A DNA stretch of 43,425 nt from DAISJD01 sp036821645 (GCA_036821645.1 DAISJD010000011.1:1-43425), one strand, 5' to 3'. Counted from the stretch's first letter, positions 25,056-34,179 are shown. Notes: a model not told the origin generated them from the letters alone. Program-made: numbers and translations.

Positions 25056-26315
25056 TTAAACGCTCATAAGCGGCATAAAACCGGTAATCCAAAGCCAGAA
25101 AACGGCAAAGGCCATACTGAGAATTGTGATCGGGATTCCGACTTGGATAAATTCGCTGAAGACCAGTTTGACGCCATGATCACGTGCGCGTTCGACGATG
25201 ATCAGGTTGGAAAGACTGCTAATGGCGAGAAAATTCCCGGCCAGCGACGAGAAAAGTGCCAGACCATAAAGAGTGCCGGTTTCCGCATCGGGATAGAGTT
25301 GGAGCAGAAGAATGGTGAAGGGGACGTTGCCGATCGTACAACTCATGATTAAGCTTAACGGGGCCAAGACCATCAGATTGTCTGGTGCAAGCGCAAGTGA
25401 GCCTAAGGTTTCCGTCACTTTTGCTGGAAGCGTCGTCCAACCGAGACCGCCCGTGACGGCGAAGAGGCACGTAACCAACAGCAGCAACGGCCAATCGACG
25501 CCGCCGATGAGCGCACGGCTGGTATAGCGGCGGTTCAGCAGCAAAAAGGCGGCAAGCGGCAAGGCATAGACGTCCTTGGGCAAGCCGGTGGAAAACAGGG
25601 TCAAAAGACCCAAAAGGGCGACGACGCCCTTGCGGGTTTGGCGCAGATCGTGCGGCCGCAAGACGACAGGTGGCGGCGGGGTTTCCTTGAACCCGTCGAT
25701 CGGTTGTTCGAGGCGGTTGCGCCAGACCCAACTGATGACGGCATAGACGAGATAAAGGGCGACGAGGGCGGGAATGCCGCAGGCCATAAGATATGTCGGC
25801 AGGCGCAATCCCCCCCATTGACCGATGATGATGGTCTGGGGCGATCCGATGATGGTCGCAGCCGAGCCGGCATTGGCGGCGGCGATCATTGCCAGAATAT
25901 AGGGTCTCGGATTGAGCGAGCGGGCCCGCAAGGCATCGATCAGGATCGGCGTCGTGGCAAAAACCAACGTGTCGTTGGCGAGAAATGTGGCAAGGCCGCC
26001 GGTGGTCGCGACCGTGAGGGCGAGGAGCCGTTTGGGCGACCCGCCCACCGCGGCAAGGCGGCTATACATGCGATCGCAAAAACCGGATGCGATGAATTGC
26101 GCCGTAATGATCATCAAGGCGAACAGCAAGACGAGGGTAGCCATATCGACCCGTGACCCGATCTCGTCCAAGGTCAGGGCCTCGCTGCCCAAAATGGCGA
26201 TGAGACCGACGAGCGCGATGCCGGTTCGATCGATTTGAAGCCAAGGCAGGCGTCCCGCCGCCATGCCACCATAGGTCAGCAAGAAGATGATGAAAAGTTT
26301 GACTTGCGAATGCAT
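25056..26315 (-). CDS. ArsB/CitT-type membrane transporter
   Basis: A 419-residue polytopic inner-membrane protein with about 11-12 predicted helices. It resembles the ion transporter superfamily that includes ArsB, NhaD, CitMHS and SLC13 members. The paired halves each carry a re-entrant region: FLANDTLVFATTPILIDALR with NAGSAATIIGSPQTIIIG in the first, and CTIGNVPFTILLLQL with SLAGNFLAISSLSNLIIVE in the second. These GSP.N-like loops bind substrate and cation. Likely substrates are organic acids, arsenite or cations; the sequence does not choose. No arsenic or citrate genes adjoin it. The start has only a weak ribosome binding site. Confidence 0.85.
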   Translation of the reverse strand: MHSQVKLFIIFLLTYGGMAAGRLPWLQIDRTGIALVGLIAILGSEALTLDEIGSRVDMATLVLLFALMIITAQFIASGFCDRMYSRLAAVGGSPKRLLALTVATTGGLATFLANDTLVFATTPILIDALRARSLNPRPYILAMIAAANAGSAATIIGSPQTIIIGQWGGLRLPTYLMACGIPALVALYLVYAVISWVWRNRLEQPIDGFKETPPPPVVLRPHDLRQTRKGVVALLGLLTLFSTGLPKDVYALPLAAFLLLNRRYTSRALIGGVDWPLLLLVTCLFAVTGGLGWTTLPAKVTETLGSLALAPDNLMVLAPLSLIMSCTIGNVPFTILLLQLYPDAETGTLYGLALFSSLAGNFLAISSLSNLIIVERARDHGVKLVFSEFIQVGIPITILSMAFAVFWLWITGFMPLMSV

Positions 26316-26574
26316 GGTGCTCGCTTGCGGCGAAAGAAAGCCCGCCCGACCGGATCGTCGTGTCGTTCGGCAGCACCGACATGGGAGGGAGCCGGTGCCA
26401 GCGCAGAAAATGCCGTATTTAGCGCCACGGCGAAAGATCGATCCGAGGCAAGCCGTTGTTTGTGCGCGTCACCGTTGCTTTCTGGGCACGGTTCGGAATG
26501 CGAAACCCTGATGTGTGGCGACGAGAGGGTCGAGCCTCTTCACCAAGATCATGGGGCTCTGTATGGTGGCGATT

Positions 26575-28917
26575 ATGACTCTGCCGTCACCCTCAGATTC
26601 CCTGCCAACGTCCCCCCGACAGTCGCCTGTTTGTGGGGAGGATCCGCCCTATCTTGCGACCCTGAACCCGCCCCAGCGCGCTGCTGTCGAGACGGTGGAG
26701 GGGCCTGTTCTGGTCTTGGCCGGGGCGGGGACCGGCAAGACCCGGGTCTTGACGACGCGGCTTGCCCATACTTTGCTCACCGGGCGGGCCTGGCCCAGTC
26801 AGATCTTGGCCGTGACCTTCACGAACAAGGCGGCGCGGGAAATGCGCGAACGGTTGGAACGGATGATCGGCCCTTCGACCGAGGGGCTGTGGCTCGGCAC
26901 GTTTCATGCCCTGGCGGCCCGGTTGCTGCGGCGTCATGCGGAAATGGTGGGCTTGCGGCCCGATTTCACCATCCTCGACACAGACGATCAGATCCGCCTG
27001 ATCAAGCAGGTGGCTGCGGCCGAGGGGGTGGACGAGAAACGCTGGCCTGCGCGCACCATTCTCCAGGCGATCGAACGGTGGAAGGATAGGGGACTGACGC
27101 CGGGTCAGGTGACGGGGGGCGACGGTGCCGATAGCGCAGGCGGGCGCGGGGTCCTGCTTTATCGTCTGTATCAGGACCGGTTGCGTATTTTAAATGCCGC
27201 CGATTTCGGCGATTTGATGCTCCATACCCTGACGATTTTTCGGAACCATCCGGCGGTATTGGCCGATTATCAGCGTAAATTTCGCTATATTCTGGTTGAT
27301 GAATATCAGGATACAAACGTGGCCCAATATCTCTGGCTGCGTCTTCTGGCTCAGGCACACCACAATATTTGCTGCGTCGGCGACGATGACCAGTCGATCT
27401 ATGGATGGCGCGGGGCGGAGGTCGGCAATATTCTGCGCTTTGAGGCGGATTTTCCGGGAGCCGTCGTCATTCGGCTGGAACAGAATTACCGCTCGACCCC
27501 ACAGATTCTCTCGGCCGCAGCCCATCTCATCGCCCATAATAGCGGTCGGCTCGGCAAGACTCTCTGGACCGAGGCAGCGGCTGGGGAAAAGGTCAGTTTG
27601 CGCGGGCTTTGGGATGGCGAGGCCGAAGCCCGGTCGGTCGGCGAGGAAATCGAAGCGGCCCAGCGGCGCGGGGTCGCCTTGTCTCAGATCGCCATTCTGG
27701 TTCGGGCCGGGTTTCAAACCCGCGAATTTGAAGATCGGTTCTTGACTATCGGCTTGGCCTACCGGGTCGTGGGGGGGGTGCGCTTTTACGAGCGTCAGGA
27801 AATTCGCGATGCCTTGGCCTATCTGCGGCTGGTGGCGCAACCCGATGACGATCTGGCCTTCGAACGGATCGTCAACCTGCCCCGTCGCGGTATCGGCGGC
27901 ACCACCGTCCAGTTGCTGCATGAAACGGCGCGGGCTGGCGGCATTTCGCTCGTCGCGGCAGCACGACACTTGTTGAATACCAAGGGGTTGAAGGCGGCGG
28001 CGCAGAAGGCCGTGGGCCTGTTCATCCGCGATCTCGATCGCTGGCGCGGGGAGCGCGATCGAGTGCCCCACCCGCAACTGGCGGAAATTATCCTAGACGA
28101 ATCGGGCTACACCGCCCTATGGCAGGCCGATAAATCGCCCGAGGCCCCGGGGCGTCTCGAAAATCTGCGCGAACTTACGGTCGCCATGGCCGAGTTCGAG
28201 ACATTGGCTGGGTTTTTGGAACATGTCTCGCTCGTTATGGATGTCGCACGCAACGAGACCCGCGATCAGGTCTCGCTCATGACGCTGCATGCGGCGAAGG
28301 GGCTTGAGTTCGATCTCGTTTTCCTGCCCGGTTGGGAAGAAGGACTGTTTCCCCACCAACGGGCGTTGGATGAATCCGGGACGAGCGGGCTTGAGGAAGA
28401 ACGACGTCTTGCCTATGTCGGGCTGACGCGGGCGCGCAAACACGCATTTATTTCTTATGCGGCCAATCGGCGGATCCATGGGCAATGGCAGTCGGCCCTG
28501 CCGTCGCGTTTTGTCGAGGAATTGCCGCAGGGCGAACTCGACGTGACCGTCGAGCGGGGGCTTTATGCCGGTGGTGGTGGGGCCGGACGATTCGGGGGCT
28601 GGGCCGGCTCGGAGCAAACGGGCGGGCATGGTTTTGGCGGCGGCGGTTCGTCTTGGCAGCACACGCCTACCTGGGCCGCACCGCAAACGCCGCCGTCGCG
28701 TCTTTTGGCCCCAAACCCTGCATCAAGTCCTTCATTCGGCCATGCAAAAGCGGGCTACGCCGCCAAAAGCGGGGGGTTTCGCAGTGGCGATACGGTCCGC
28801 CACGGGAAGTTTGGGATCGGTATCGTGCGTCTCGTCGAAGACAATAAACTGACCGTCGTCTTCGAGACGGCGGGCGAAAAGAAATTGATGGATAGTTTTG
28901 TCGAGAAGGTTGGGTGA
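26575..28917 (+). CDS. uvrD: UvrD/PcrA-type ATP-dependent DNA helicase
   Basis: A 780-residue superfamily 1A 3'-5' helicase for mismatch and excision repair or fork clearance. Motifs in order: Q-motif LNPPQRAAV, Walker A AGAGTGKT (49-56), TFTNKAAREM, GTFHALAARLLRR, Walker B YILVDEYQDTN, DDDQSIYGWRGA, LEQNYRS, VSLMTLHAAKGLEFDLVFLPGWEEG and AYVGLTRARK. A glycine-rich linker follows, then the C-terminal Tudor-like end (FRSGDTVRHGKFGIGIV) typical of PcrA/UvrD. ATG 26575 has GGTGG nearby; earlier in-frame starts to 26515 are possible. The symbol reflects the family, since paralogues exist. The stop lies 16 nt before prmA. Confidence 0.93.
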   Translation: MTLPSPSDSLPTSPRQSPVCGEDPPYLATLNPPQRAAVETVEGPVLVLAGAGTGKTRVLTTRLAHTLLTGRAWPSQILAVTFTNKAAREMRERLERMIGPSTEGLWLGTFHALAARLLRRHAEMVGLRPDFTILDTDDQIRLIKQVAAAEGVDEKRWPARTILQAIERWKDRGLTPGQVTGGDGADSAGGRGVLLYRLYQDRLRILNAADFGDLMLHTLTIFRNHPAVLADYQRKFRYILVDEYQDTNVAQYLWLRLLAQAHHNICCVGDDDQSIYGWRGAEVGNILRFEADFPGAVVIRLEQNYRSTPQILSAAAHLIAHNSGRLGKTLWTEAAAGEKVSLRGLWDGEAEARSVGEEIEAAQRRGVALSQIAILVRAGFQTREFEDRFLTIGLAYRVVGGVRFYERQEIRDALAYLRLVAQPDDDLAFERIVNLPRRGIGGTTVQLLHETARAGGISLVAAARHLLNTKGLKAAAQKAVGLFIRDLDRWRGERDRVPHPQLAEIILDESGYTALWQADKSPEAPGRLENLRELTVAMAEFETLAGFLEHVSLVMDVARNETRDQVSLMTLHAAKGLEFDLVFLPGWEEGLFPHQRALDESGTSGLEEERRLAYVGLTRARKHAFISYAANRRIHGQWQSALPSRFVEELPQGELDVTVERGLYAGGGGAGRFGGWAGSEQTGGHGFGGGGSSWQHTPTWAAPQTPPSRLLAPNPASSPSFGHAKAGYAAKSGGFRSGDTVRHGKFGIGIVRLVEDNKLTVVFETAGEKKLMDSFVEKVG

Positions 28918-28933
28918 TGGGAAAGGGACGATC

Positions 28934-29839
28934 ATGATACCGGCAATGACGAGGGCTAGCGGCGAGCCGGTATGGCGTGTGGCGTTGGCGGTAGCGAACG
29001 AACCCTTGGCGGATCTGTTCGGTCCGGTGATCGACGGCAAGGGCGTTGTGGTCAGTGCCTTCGAATGCGCCCCGAAAGGCCCCTGGACGGTGCAGGCATT
29101 CTGGCCGCACAAGCCCGATCGGGGGTTGTTGGAAGGGATGCTGGCGCTCGTCGCCATGGCCCATGGGGTGGAGGCCCCGGATCTCGTTCTCGAACAATTG
29201 CCCGACCTCGATTGGGTGCGGCTCAATCAGGAAAGTTTTCCGCCGGTTCGCATCGGTCGCTACCTCGTTTACGGCAGCCATGTGACGACGCCGGTTCCGG
29301 CCGGGACCATCGGTCTGTTGATTGATGCGGCCTCGGCCTTCGGCACGGGGGAGCATGCGACGACTCACGGCTGTTTGAAGGCCCTGGATCGGATCGCCCG
29401 GCGTCGGCGCTTTGCCCGGATTCTCGATATGGGCACGGGAACCGGGATTCTGGCGATTGCGGCGGCCAAGACCTGGCGCGTTCCGGTGCGAGCCTGCGAT
29501 ATCGACCGGCATTCCGTGAAGGTGGCGGCCGAAAACGTGGCCGTGAACGACGTGGCCGACCGGGTCTATTGCTTTCCAAGCGATGGGTATAGTGCGCCGG
29601 AGGTGCGCCAGGCACGGCCTTACGATTTGGTGTTCGCCAATATCTTAGCGAAACCCTTGGCGCGCATGGCCCCGGATCTGGCGGCGGCCCTGGCACCGGG
29701 TGGGATCGCGATCCTGTCAGGCTTGCTGGCCGGTCAAGAAAAATTCGTTCTGGCGGCGCATCGGACCCATGGCCTTGCCTTTCGGTTCCGCATCGCCCGT
29801 CAGGGATGGCATACATTGGTCTTGGAAAAACCGATCTGA
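28934..29839 (+). CDS. prmA: ribosomal protein L11 methyltransferase PrmA
   Basis: A 301-residue class I methyltransferase that trimethylates ribosomal protein L11. The N-terminal substrate-binding domain (1-100) is followed by the family block DAASAFGTGEHATTHG (131-146), the SAM loop ILDMGTGTGILAIAAAK (163-179) and the catalytic-region motif DLVFANILAKPLARMAPDL. Cytoplasmic and of normal length. ATG 28934 has AAAGGG 6 nt upstream, and the 16-nt gap after uvrD points to co-transcription. The product is usually dispensable for growth. A strong hairpin ends the unit at 29874-29926. Confidence 0.93.
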   Translation: MIPAMTRASGEPVWRVALAVANEPLADLFGPVIDGKGVVVSAFECAPKGPWTVQAFWPHKPDRGLLEGMLALVAMAHGVEAPDLVLEQLPDLDWVRLNQESFPPVRIGRYLVYGSHVTTPVPAGTIGLLIDAASAFGTGEHATTHGCLKALDRIARRRRFARILDMGTGTGILAIAAAKTWRVPVRACDIDRHSVKVAAENVAVNDVADRVYCFPSDGYSAPEVRQARPYDLVFANILAKPLARMAPDLAAALAPGGIAILSGLLAGQEKFVLAAHRTHGLAFRFRIARQGWHTLVLEKPI

Positions 29840-29873
29840 TCGGTTGAAGTGCTTGAAAAAAATACAAAAAAAA

Positions 29874-29926
29874 TCACCCCGCCTATCCCGGACGAGGGGG
29901 CGTCGGGATCGGTCGGGGTGAGTTTT
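29874..29926 (+). terminator. terminator after prmA
   Basis: Outer arms tcaccccg (29874-29881) and cggggtga (29914-29921), and inner arms atcccg (29885-29890) and cgggat (29904-29909), make a long two-level stem followed by GTTTTA. On the minus strand, A-rich plus-strand DNA before it would supply a T run, so it may also end the convergent DUF1127 transcript. Confidence 0.75.
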
Positions 29927-30025
29927 ATCCGCCAGGAAACGGGATGGAGGGGGCCAAACCCGTACCGGCGCGATACGGCGGGATAAAGGGGGCAATCCCG
30001 CTGCATGCTTGATCGCGGATATGCC

Positions 30026-30256
30026 TTATGCGGCGGTGGCGCGCGTCGTGCGGGATTGATTGGCGGGCAGGCGACGGCTCGCACCGGTGTGGGCTGCGCG
30101 CTCGCTCGGACGGGTCATGATGAAGGGCAGTTCGCCCCGTGAAAGACCAATATCGCGTAAACCCCGATCATCCAGTGCATAAAGCGCATTCATCGCTTCA
30201 CGACGATCATTCCAAGCGCGAAAATTCTGAAGTGCCGTGTAAAGTAAACCGAACAT
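30026..30256 (-). CDS. DUF1127 (YjiS-like) small protein
   Basis: A 76-residue basic protein with the DUF1127 domain: a short N-terminal amphipathic helix (FGLLYTALQNFRAWNDRREAM) and the signature NALYALDDRGLRDIGLSRGEL. Family members in alphaproteobacteria are small, often stress- or phosphate-responsive, and some bind RNA; a role here is not shown. The C-terminal tail is Arg/Ala/Thr-rich. ATG 30256 has GGAG 7 nt upstream, so the longer frame to 30313 is rejected. It is convergent with prmA and divergent from the aminopeptidase gene. Confidence 0.9.
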   Translation of the reverse strand: MFGLLYTALQNFRAWNDRREAMNALYALDDRGLRDIGLSRGELPFIMTRPSERAAHTGASRRLPANQSRTTRATAA

Positions 30257-30657
30257 AGCCGTTCTCCTTCGGACACGACCATGGCGAATAGTCCCGCAGA
30301 TCTGTCCGTTCACTGATATCGAGCCGGATGCCCGATATATTTTCTATCAAACTTTTGTCGATGGCACCGTCTTCATTGGTGCGATGTTTTCAAGATAAGC
30401 TTTTTAACCGATCGAGTAAGGGGGGTTATTGCACCGCAGCATGGATGATCCTGCATGACACGGTATGGAATAAAGTCGAAAACGCACCCTGAAAAAACCG
30501 CGCTAATAATCATTCGTATTAATGATAATCAGCGACAGAAAAAGCTTGAATGGTGCTGTTTTACGATCTTTTCCAACGGGCTTGCCAGCCGCCTTCCGGC
30601 TGATTAGCTTCTGTGACACCGGCAATCAGGTCGGCATGAGTTTTGTGCGATGGTGCC
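30257..30657. other. 401-nt divergent spacer
   Basis: The spacer between the divergent DUF1127 and aminopeptidase genes holds no convincing gene. Its main feature is the palindrome at 30501-30534. A+T-leaning stretches near 30340-30420 could carry the DUF1127 promoter on the minus strand. A plus-strand frame starting at 30522 overlaps the aminopeptidase gene out of frame and is a shadow. Confidence 0.45.
30501..30534. promoter_or_regulatory. Fur-box-like imperfect palindrome
   Basis: The left arm cgctaataatcatt (30501-30514) and right arm aatgataatcagcg (30521-30534) pair at 12 of 14 positions around a 6-nt centre. The right half contains TAATGATAATCA, identical to the core of the classical 19-bp Fur consensus; over 19 bp I count 13 matches. 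It lies 123 nt upstream of the aminopeptidase start and 245 nt from DUF1127. Fur, Irr or a related regulator is plausible. Confidence 0.45.
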
Positions 30658-32700
30658 ATGATGAGTGGAAGCGTAGAGGCCCTGAACGATCTGGGCGACG
30701 AGGTTTTGGCCGGGCTGCTGGTCAAGGAATCGTCGCGCTACGATCTGTCGGCGGTGCGAGCGATGGTGGCAGGCGTTCTGGCGGCGGCGGCAGATGTCGA
30801 TGCCGATGCCTGGTGTCGGTTGGTGGTGGATGCGCCGAGCCCCGCCTTGATTGCCGCCCTGCAAGGCTTGAAGGCGAGGATGGCGGCCGAAGCGGCGGCC
30901 CGACCGGAGCCGTCGATGGCGGCGAGACTGGCGGCGGTTCGATCGGGCCTGCGGGACCTTGGGGTCGATGCCTTCATCTTTTCGACGGCGGATGAGTATC
31001 AAAACGAATATGTGCCTGCTTGCAATCGCAGGCTCACCTGGCTGACTGGTTTTACCGGATCGGCGGGCAGTGCCGTTCTGTTTGCCGATCAGGCGGCGTT
31101 ATTCGTCGATGGGCGCTATACGATTCAGGTGCGCGAGCAGGTGGATGGTGCCCTCTATCGGTTTTTGCATCTGATCGAGGAACCGCCGGAACAATGGTTG
31201 AAAACCGTCCTGAAACAGGGGCAGGTTTTGGGCTATGACGCGTGGCTGCATACACCCGTTCAGGTGGCGCGTCTCAAGGCGGCGGCCGAGGCCGTCGGGG
31301 CTGCGGTGAAGGCCGTCGATTGGAACCCCGTCGATCGTGCCTGGACGACCCGACCGGCGCAGCCCTTGGGCGCAGTCGTCGCCCATGAGATCGCGTTTGC
31401 CGGACAGGGAGCCGTTGAAAAACGGACCGAAATCGCCGCGAAATTGGAGGCGGCCGGAACCCATGCGGTCGTTTTGACGGCGGTCGACAGCATTGCTTGG
31501 CTGTTGAATATTCGCGGTGGCGATGTCGACAATACCCCCCTGCCCTTGAGCTATGCCGTGTTGCGGGCCGATGGGTTGGTCGATTTGTTCATCGATCACC
31601 GCAAATTGATGCCCGGTGTCGAGTCGCATCTCGGCAATCATGTGGCGATCCGAAGCCCCGATAGTTTGGGGCCTTGTCTCGATGGGTTGGCGGGCAAGCG
31701 GGTGCAGCTTGATTTCAACAGTGCGGCCGCCTGGATTGCCGATCGGCTCGGTGCCGCCGGGGCGACCTTGATCAATGCGCCGGATCCGGTACAATTGCCG
31801 AAGGCAATCAAGAACGAGACCGAACTTGCCGGTACCCGCCGCGCCCATCTGCGCGACGGTGCCGCCATGGTCGGTTTCCTGCATTGGTTCGCGACGGTGG
31901 CCGATGGGACGACGCGTCCGAGCGAAATCGAGATCAGCGATCGCCTGGAACAGTTCCGCGCGGCGGGAGAGCGCTTTCGCGGCTTGAGCTTTCCGTCGAT
32001 TTCCGCATCCGGGCCGAGTGCCGCCTTGCCCCATTATCATGCCGAACCCGAGGCCCAGCGCCGTCTGGATCGCGATACGTTCTATCTCATCGATTCAGGC
32101 GGGCAATATCTTGACGGTACGACCGATATTACCCGTACCATCGCGGTCGGCACGGTCAGCGACGAAATGAAGGATCGCTATACCCGCGTCTTGAAGGGCC
32201 ATATCGCGATCGCCACCGCCCGGTTTCCTGTCGGCACGACGGGGGCGCAACTCGATACCTTGGCCCGGATGCCCCTGTGGCAGGCGGGGGTGACCTATGA
32301 TCACGGTACCGGCCATGGGGTCGGCAGTTTCCTCGGCGTGCATGAGGGACCGGCCAGCATCTCCCAGCGACCGATCACGCAGCCCTTGTTGCCCGGCATG
32401 ATTCTGTCGAACGAACCCGGTTACTATAAACCGGGGGCCTTTGGGATTCGGATCGAAAACTTGGTCGTCGTGTGCCCAGTCGAGATTGCGGGGGCGGAAC
32501 GGCCGATGTTGGGGTTCGAAACGGTGACCTTCTGTCCGATCGATACGCGCCCGGTCGACCCCGCCTTGCTCAGTGTGGAAGAGCTTGACTGGCTGAACGG
32601 GTATCACGCCGCCGTGCGCGAGAAGCTGTTGCCCATGATCGCCGATGCGGCGGCACGCGATTGGTTGATCCAGGCGACGGCCCCTCTATCCCACGCCTGA
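30658..32700 (+). CDS. pepP: M24 family aminopeptidase P with N-terminal extension
   Basis: A 680-residue Xaa-Pro aminopeptidase of the long (XPNPEP1-like) type, removing residues before proline. Two creatinase-N-like domains (about 87-385) precede the M24 pita-bread domain. By the E. coli pattern, the dinuclear metal site is Asp479 (LIDSGG), Asp490 (TTDITRT), His553 (GTGHGVG), Glu586 (SNEPGYY) and Glu600 (IRIENL), all present. The first about 86 residues (EALNDLGDEVLAGLLVKESS and an Ala-rich helix) come before the normal start and are not recognised. ATG 30658 is followed by a second ATG at 30661; neither has a strong ribosome binding site. The enzyme is cytoplasmic. Confidence 0.9.
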   Translation: MMSGSVEALNDLGDEVLAGLLVKESSRYDLSAVRAMVAGVLAAAADVDADAWCRLVVDAPSPALIAALQGLKARMAAEAAARPEPSMAARLAAVRSGLRDLGVDAFIFSTADEYQNEYVPACNRRLTWLTGFTGSAGSAVLFADQAALFVDGRYTIQVREQVDGALYRFLHLIEEPPEQWLKTVLKQGQVLGYDAWLHTPVQVARLKAAAEAVGAAVKAVDWNPVDRAWTTRPAQPLGAVVAHEIAFAGQGAVEKRTEIAAKLEAAGTHAVVLTAVDSIAWLLNIRGGDVDNTPLPLSYAVLRADGLVDLFIDHRKLMPGVESHLGNHVAIRSPDSLGPCLDGLAGKRVQLDFNSAAAWIADRLGAAGATLINAPDPVQLPKAIKNETELAGTRRAHLRDGAAMVGFLHWFATVADGTTRPSEIEISDRLEQFRAAGERFRGLSFPSISASGPSAALPHYHAEPEAQRRLDRDTFYLIDSGGQYLDGTTDITRTIAVGTVSDEMKDRYTRVLKGHIAIATARFPVGTTGAQLDTLARMPLWQAGVTYDHGTGHGVGSFLGVHEGPASISQRPITQPLLPGMILSNEPGYYKPGAFGIRIENLVVVCPVEIAGAERPMLGFETVTFCPIDTRPVDPALLSVEELDWLNGYHAAVREKLLPMIADAAARDWLIQATAPLSHA

Positions 32701-32709
32701 CGCGGGATG

Positions 32710-32745
32710 CCATAGGCCCCGCCCGCCATGGGGTGGGGCCTATGG
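32710..32745. terminator. 11-bp hairpin between convergent genes
   Basis: Perfect arms ccataggcccc (32710-32720) and ggggcctatgg (32735-32745) enclose a 14-nt loop between the aminopeptidase stop and the transporter stop, overlapping the latter (TAG at 32742-32740). No T run follows on either side, so it may work with Rho, or protect 3' ends of both mRNAs. Confidence 0.6.
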
Positions 32746-33696
32746 TGTCGCCATGCGCTCGCGGTAGAGGTTATAGAGGGTCGATGCGATGATGATCGCA
32801 CTGCCGGACAAGACGAAATAATCCAGATGATCGGCAAAGACGGTGATGCCGAATCCGACGGCAAACAAGAGACGGGTATAATCGATGGGACTGACCAGGG
32901 TGGCATCGCCCCCGGCATAAGCCTTGGTCATACAGACCTGGGCCGTTCCCCCCGTCAAGCCGACCAGGAGCAGCAACAGCCAATCGAGCGGATCGGGGCT
33001 CTGCCAGAAGAGGATGGTCGGCACGAGGGCCGCCAGACTGGAGACGGCGGAAAAATAAAACACGATCGTCTGCGAGTTTTCTGACCGCGACAGGAGCTTG
33101 ACCTGAATATAGGCGCAGGCCGACAGAAAAGCCGAAAACAGGGCTGCCCCATGGACCAGGGTCAGATGGCCGTCGAACGGGTGCAGCAGCACCAACACGC
33201 CGCCGAACCCCATGGCGGTTGCAACCCAGCGCGCCGTCGTCACCCGTTCCTGCAAAAACGCCACCGCCATGAAGATCATATAGAGCGGCGTGGTGAAGCT
33301 GATGGCCGTCGAGGTTGCGAGCGGCAGATGGGCTGTTGCGTAAAACGAAATGAACATCCCGGCCACCCCGGTCAGACCGCGCAGGATATTCTGTCCCGGT
33401 TTTGCCGTATAAAAGGTGGCGAGGCCCGTTCGCCATAAAAACGGCATCAACGGGATCAACCCCAGGAACGAACGAAAAAACGCGATTTCCATGACGTTGA
33501 AGCGGACCGACAGCAGCTTGATCAGGAGACCCATGATCGAAAACAGAAAGCTTGCGACCAACATCCAACCGGCGGCGCGCAAGGACGGGTTCTGATGCCA
33601 AGGGACGGGTCCGTGCTTGGCCGAGCCTTGGCGGGGACCGGCCGTACGGGTTGACCGGGCCTGCCGCACTGTCCGGTCTTTGGGCATGTCGATCAT
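32740..33696 (-). CDS. EamA/DMT-family transporter
   Basis: A 318-residue inner-membrane protein with ten predicted helices arranged as two EamA repeats. The first repeat starts AAGWMLVASFLFSIMGLLIKLL and ends near FGGVLVLLHPF; the second runs from HGAALFSAFLSACAYIQVKLL to SGSAIIIASTLYNLYRE. Conserved FFRSFLGLIPLMPFL and SYTRLLF-like (SPIDYTRLLFA) parts match the S-adenosylmethionine/metabolite exporter side of the superfamily, but substrate prediction is unsafe. A basic N-terminal tail of about 40 residues precedes helix 1. The start lies in a tandem repeat with several ATGs and no ribosome binding site, so the real N-terminus is uncertain (ATG 33687 is another option). Confidence 0.85.
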   Translation of the reverse strand: MIDMPKDRTVRQARSTRTAGPRQGSAKHGPVPWHQNPSLRAAGWMLVASFLFSIMGLLIKLLSVRFNVMEIAFFRSFLGLIPLMPFLWRTGLATFYTAKPGQNILRGLTGVAGMFISFYATAHLPLATSTAISFTTPLYMIFMAVAFLQERVTTARWVATAMGFGGVLVLLHPFDGHLTLVHGAALFSAFLSACAYIQVKLLSRSENSQTIVFYFSAVSSLAALVPTILFWQSPDPLDWLLLLLVGLTGGTAQVCMTKAYAGGDATLVSPIDYTRLLFAVGFGITVFADHLDYFVLSGSAIIIASTLYNLYRERMATP

Positions 33697-33742
33697 GGCT
33701 GGGGCATCATGGGTGGGGCCTCATGGGGGGGTATCATGGGCA
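33692..33742. repeat. four-copy 14-bp tandem repeat at the transporter start
   Basis: Copies are atcatggctggggc (33692-33705), atcatgggtggggc (33706-33719), ctcatgggggggt (33720-33732) and atcatgggcact (33733 onward). Each contains CAT, so on the minus strand each supplies an ATG. The third copy holds a run of seven G. The first copy includes the start codon of the EamA transporter; ATGs of neighbouring copies are out of frame with it. Confidence 0.65.
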
Positions 33743-34179
33743 CTCGGTTGTGCGATCGTTTTTTTTGACGAGTGGCCGCCCGGCAATCCCGGCATCGGGT
33801 GTGAGAACGTCGAACACCACTTTATTTTTATCAACCCATTAGGCGGCAGCCCATCCCAAACGCACAAGTGCGCAGTCTGCGCGGCGGTATTGCACCGCCA
33901 ACGGGGGGCGGGACGGATCGCGCGTAAAATAACACGATCTGGGGAGGTTTTTTCATCTCCTGACTTGATAGAAAGTCCTGGCACGGCTAGCTTGGCGCGG
34001 TGGGGCCAAGGGTGAACCAAGGATCCAAGGGTTCCGCTTCGGCACGCTGACCTTCAATCTGAAAGACGGCCTCATGGCGGTCTTGCCGGGATGAAGGTGC
34101 ATCCGGAAAAACGATAGGGAATATGGGGCAGGGGGGTCCCTGTTCTTCGTCCTCAACCATGGAAGCGAGGCTGACGGTC
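33697..34179. other. 483-nt divergent spacer
   Basis: The spacer lies between the divergent transporter and CoA-transferase genes. Apart from the tandem repeat at its left end, it holds no credible gene. Some open frames cross it on both strands, but they are antisense to, or shifted against, the real genes. A possible -35 TTGATA (33965-33970) exists without a good -10. TGGCACG (33979-33985) resembles half a sigma-54 site only. Confidence 0.4.

Noticed and set aside
33979..33995. TGGCACG...TTGG as a sigma-54 promoter before the CoA-transferase gene
   Set aside because: The -12 element is two bases too far from the -24 element and reads TTGG, not TTGC.
33617..34015. 132-residue plus-strand frame across the transporter start
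   Set aside because: Its first part is antisense to the transporter N-terminus, and the rest has low-complexity spacer composition.
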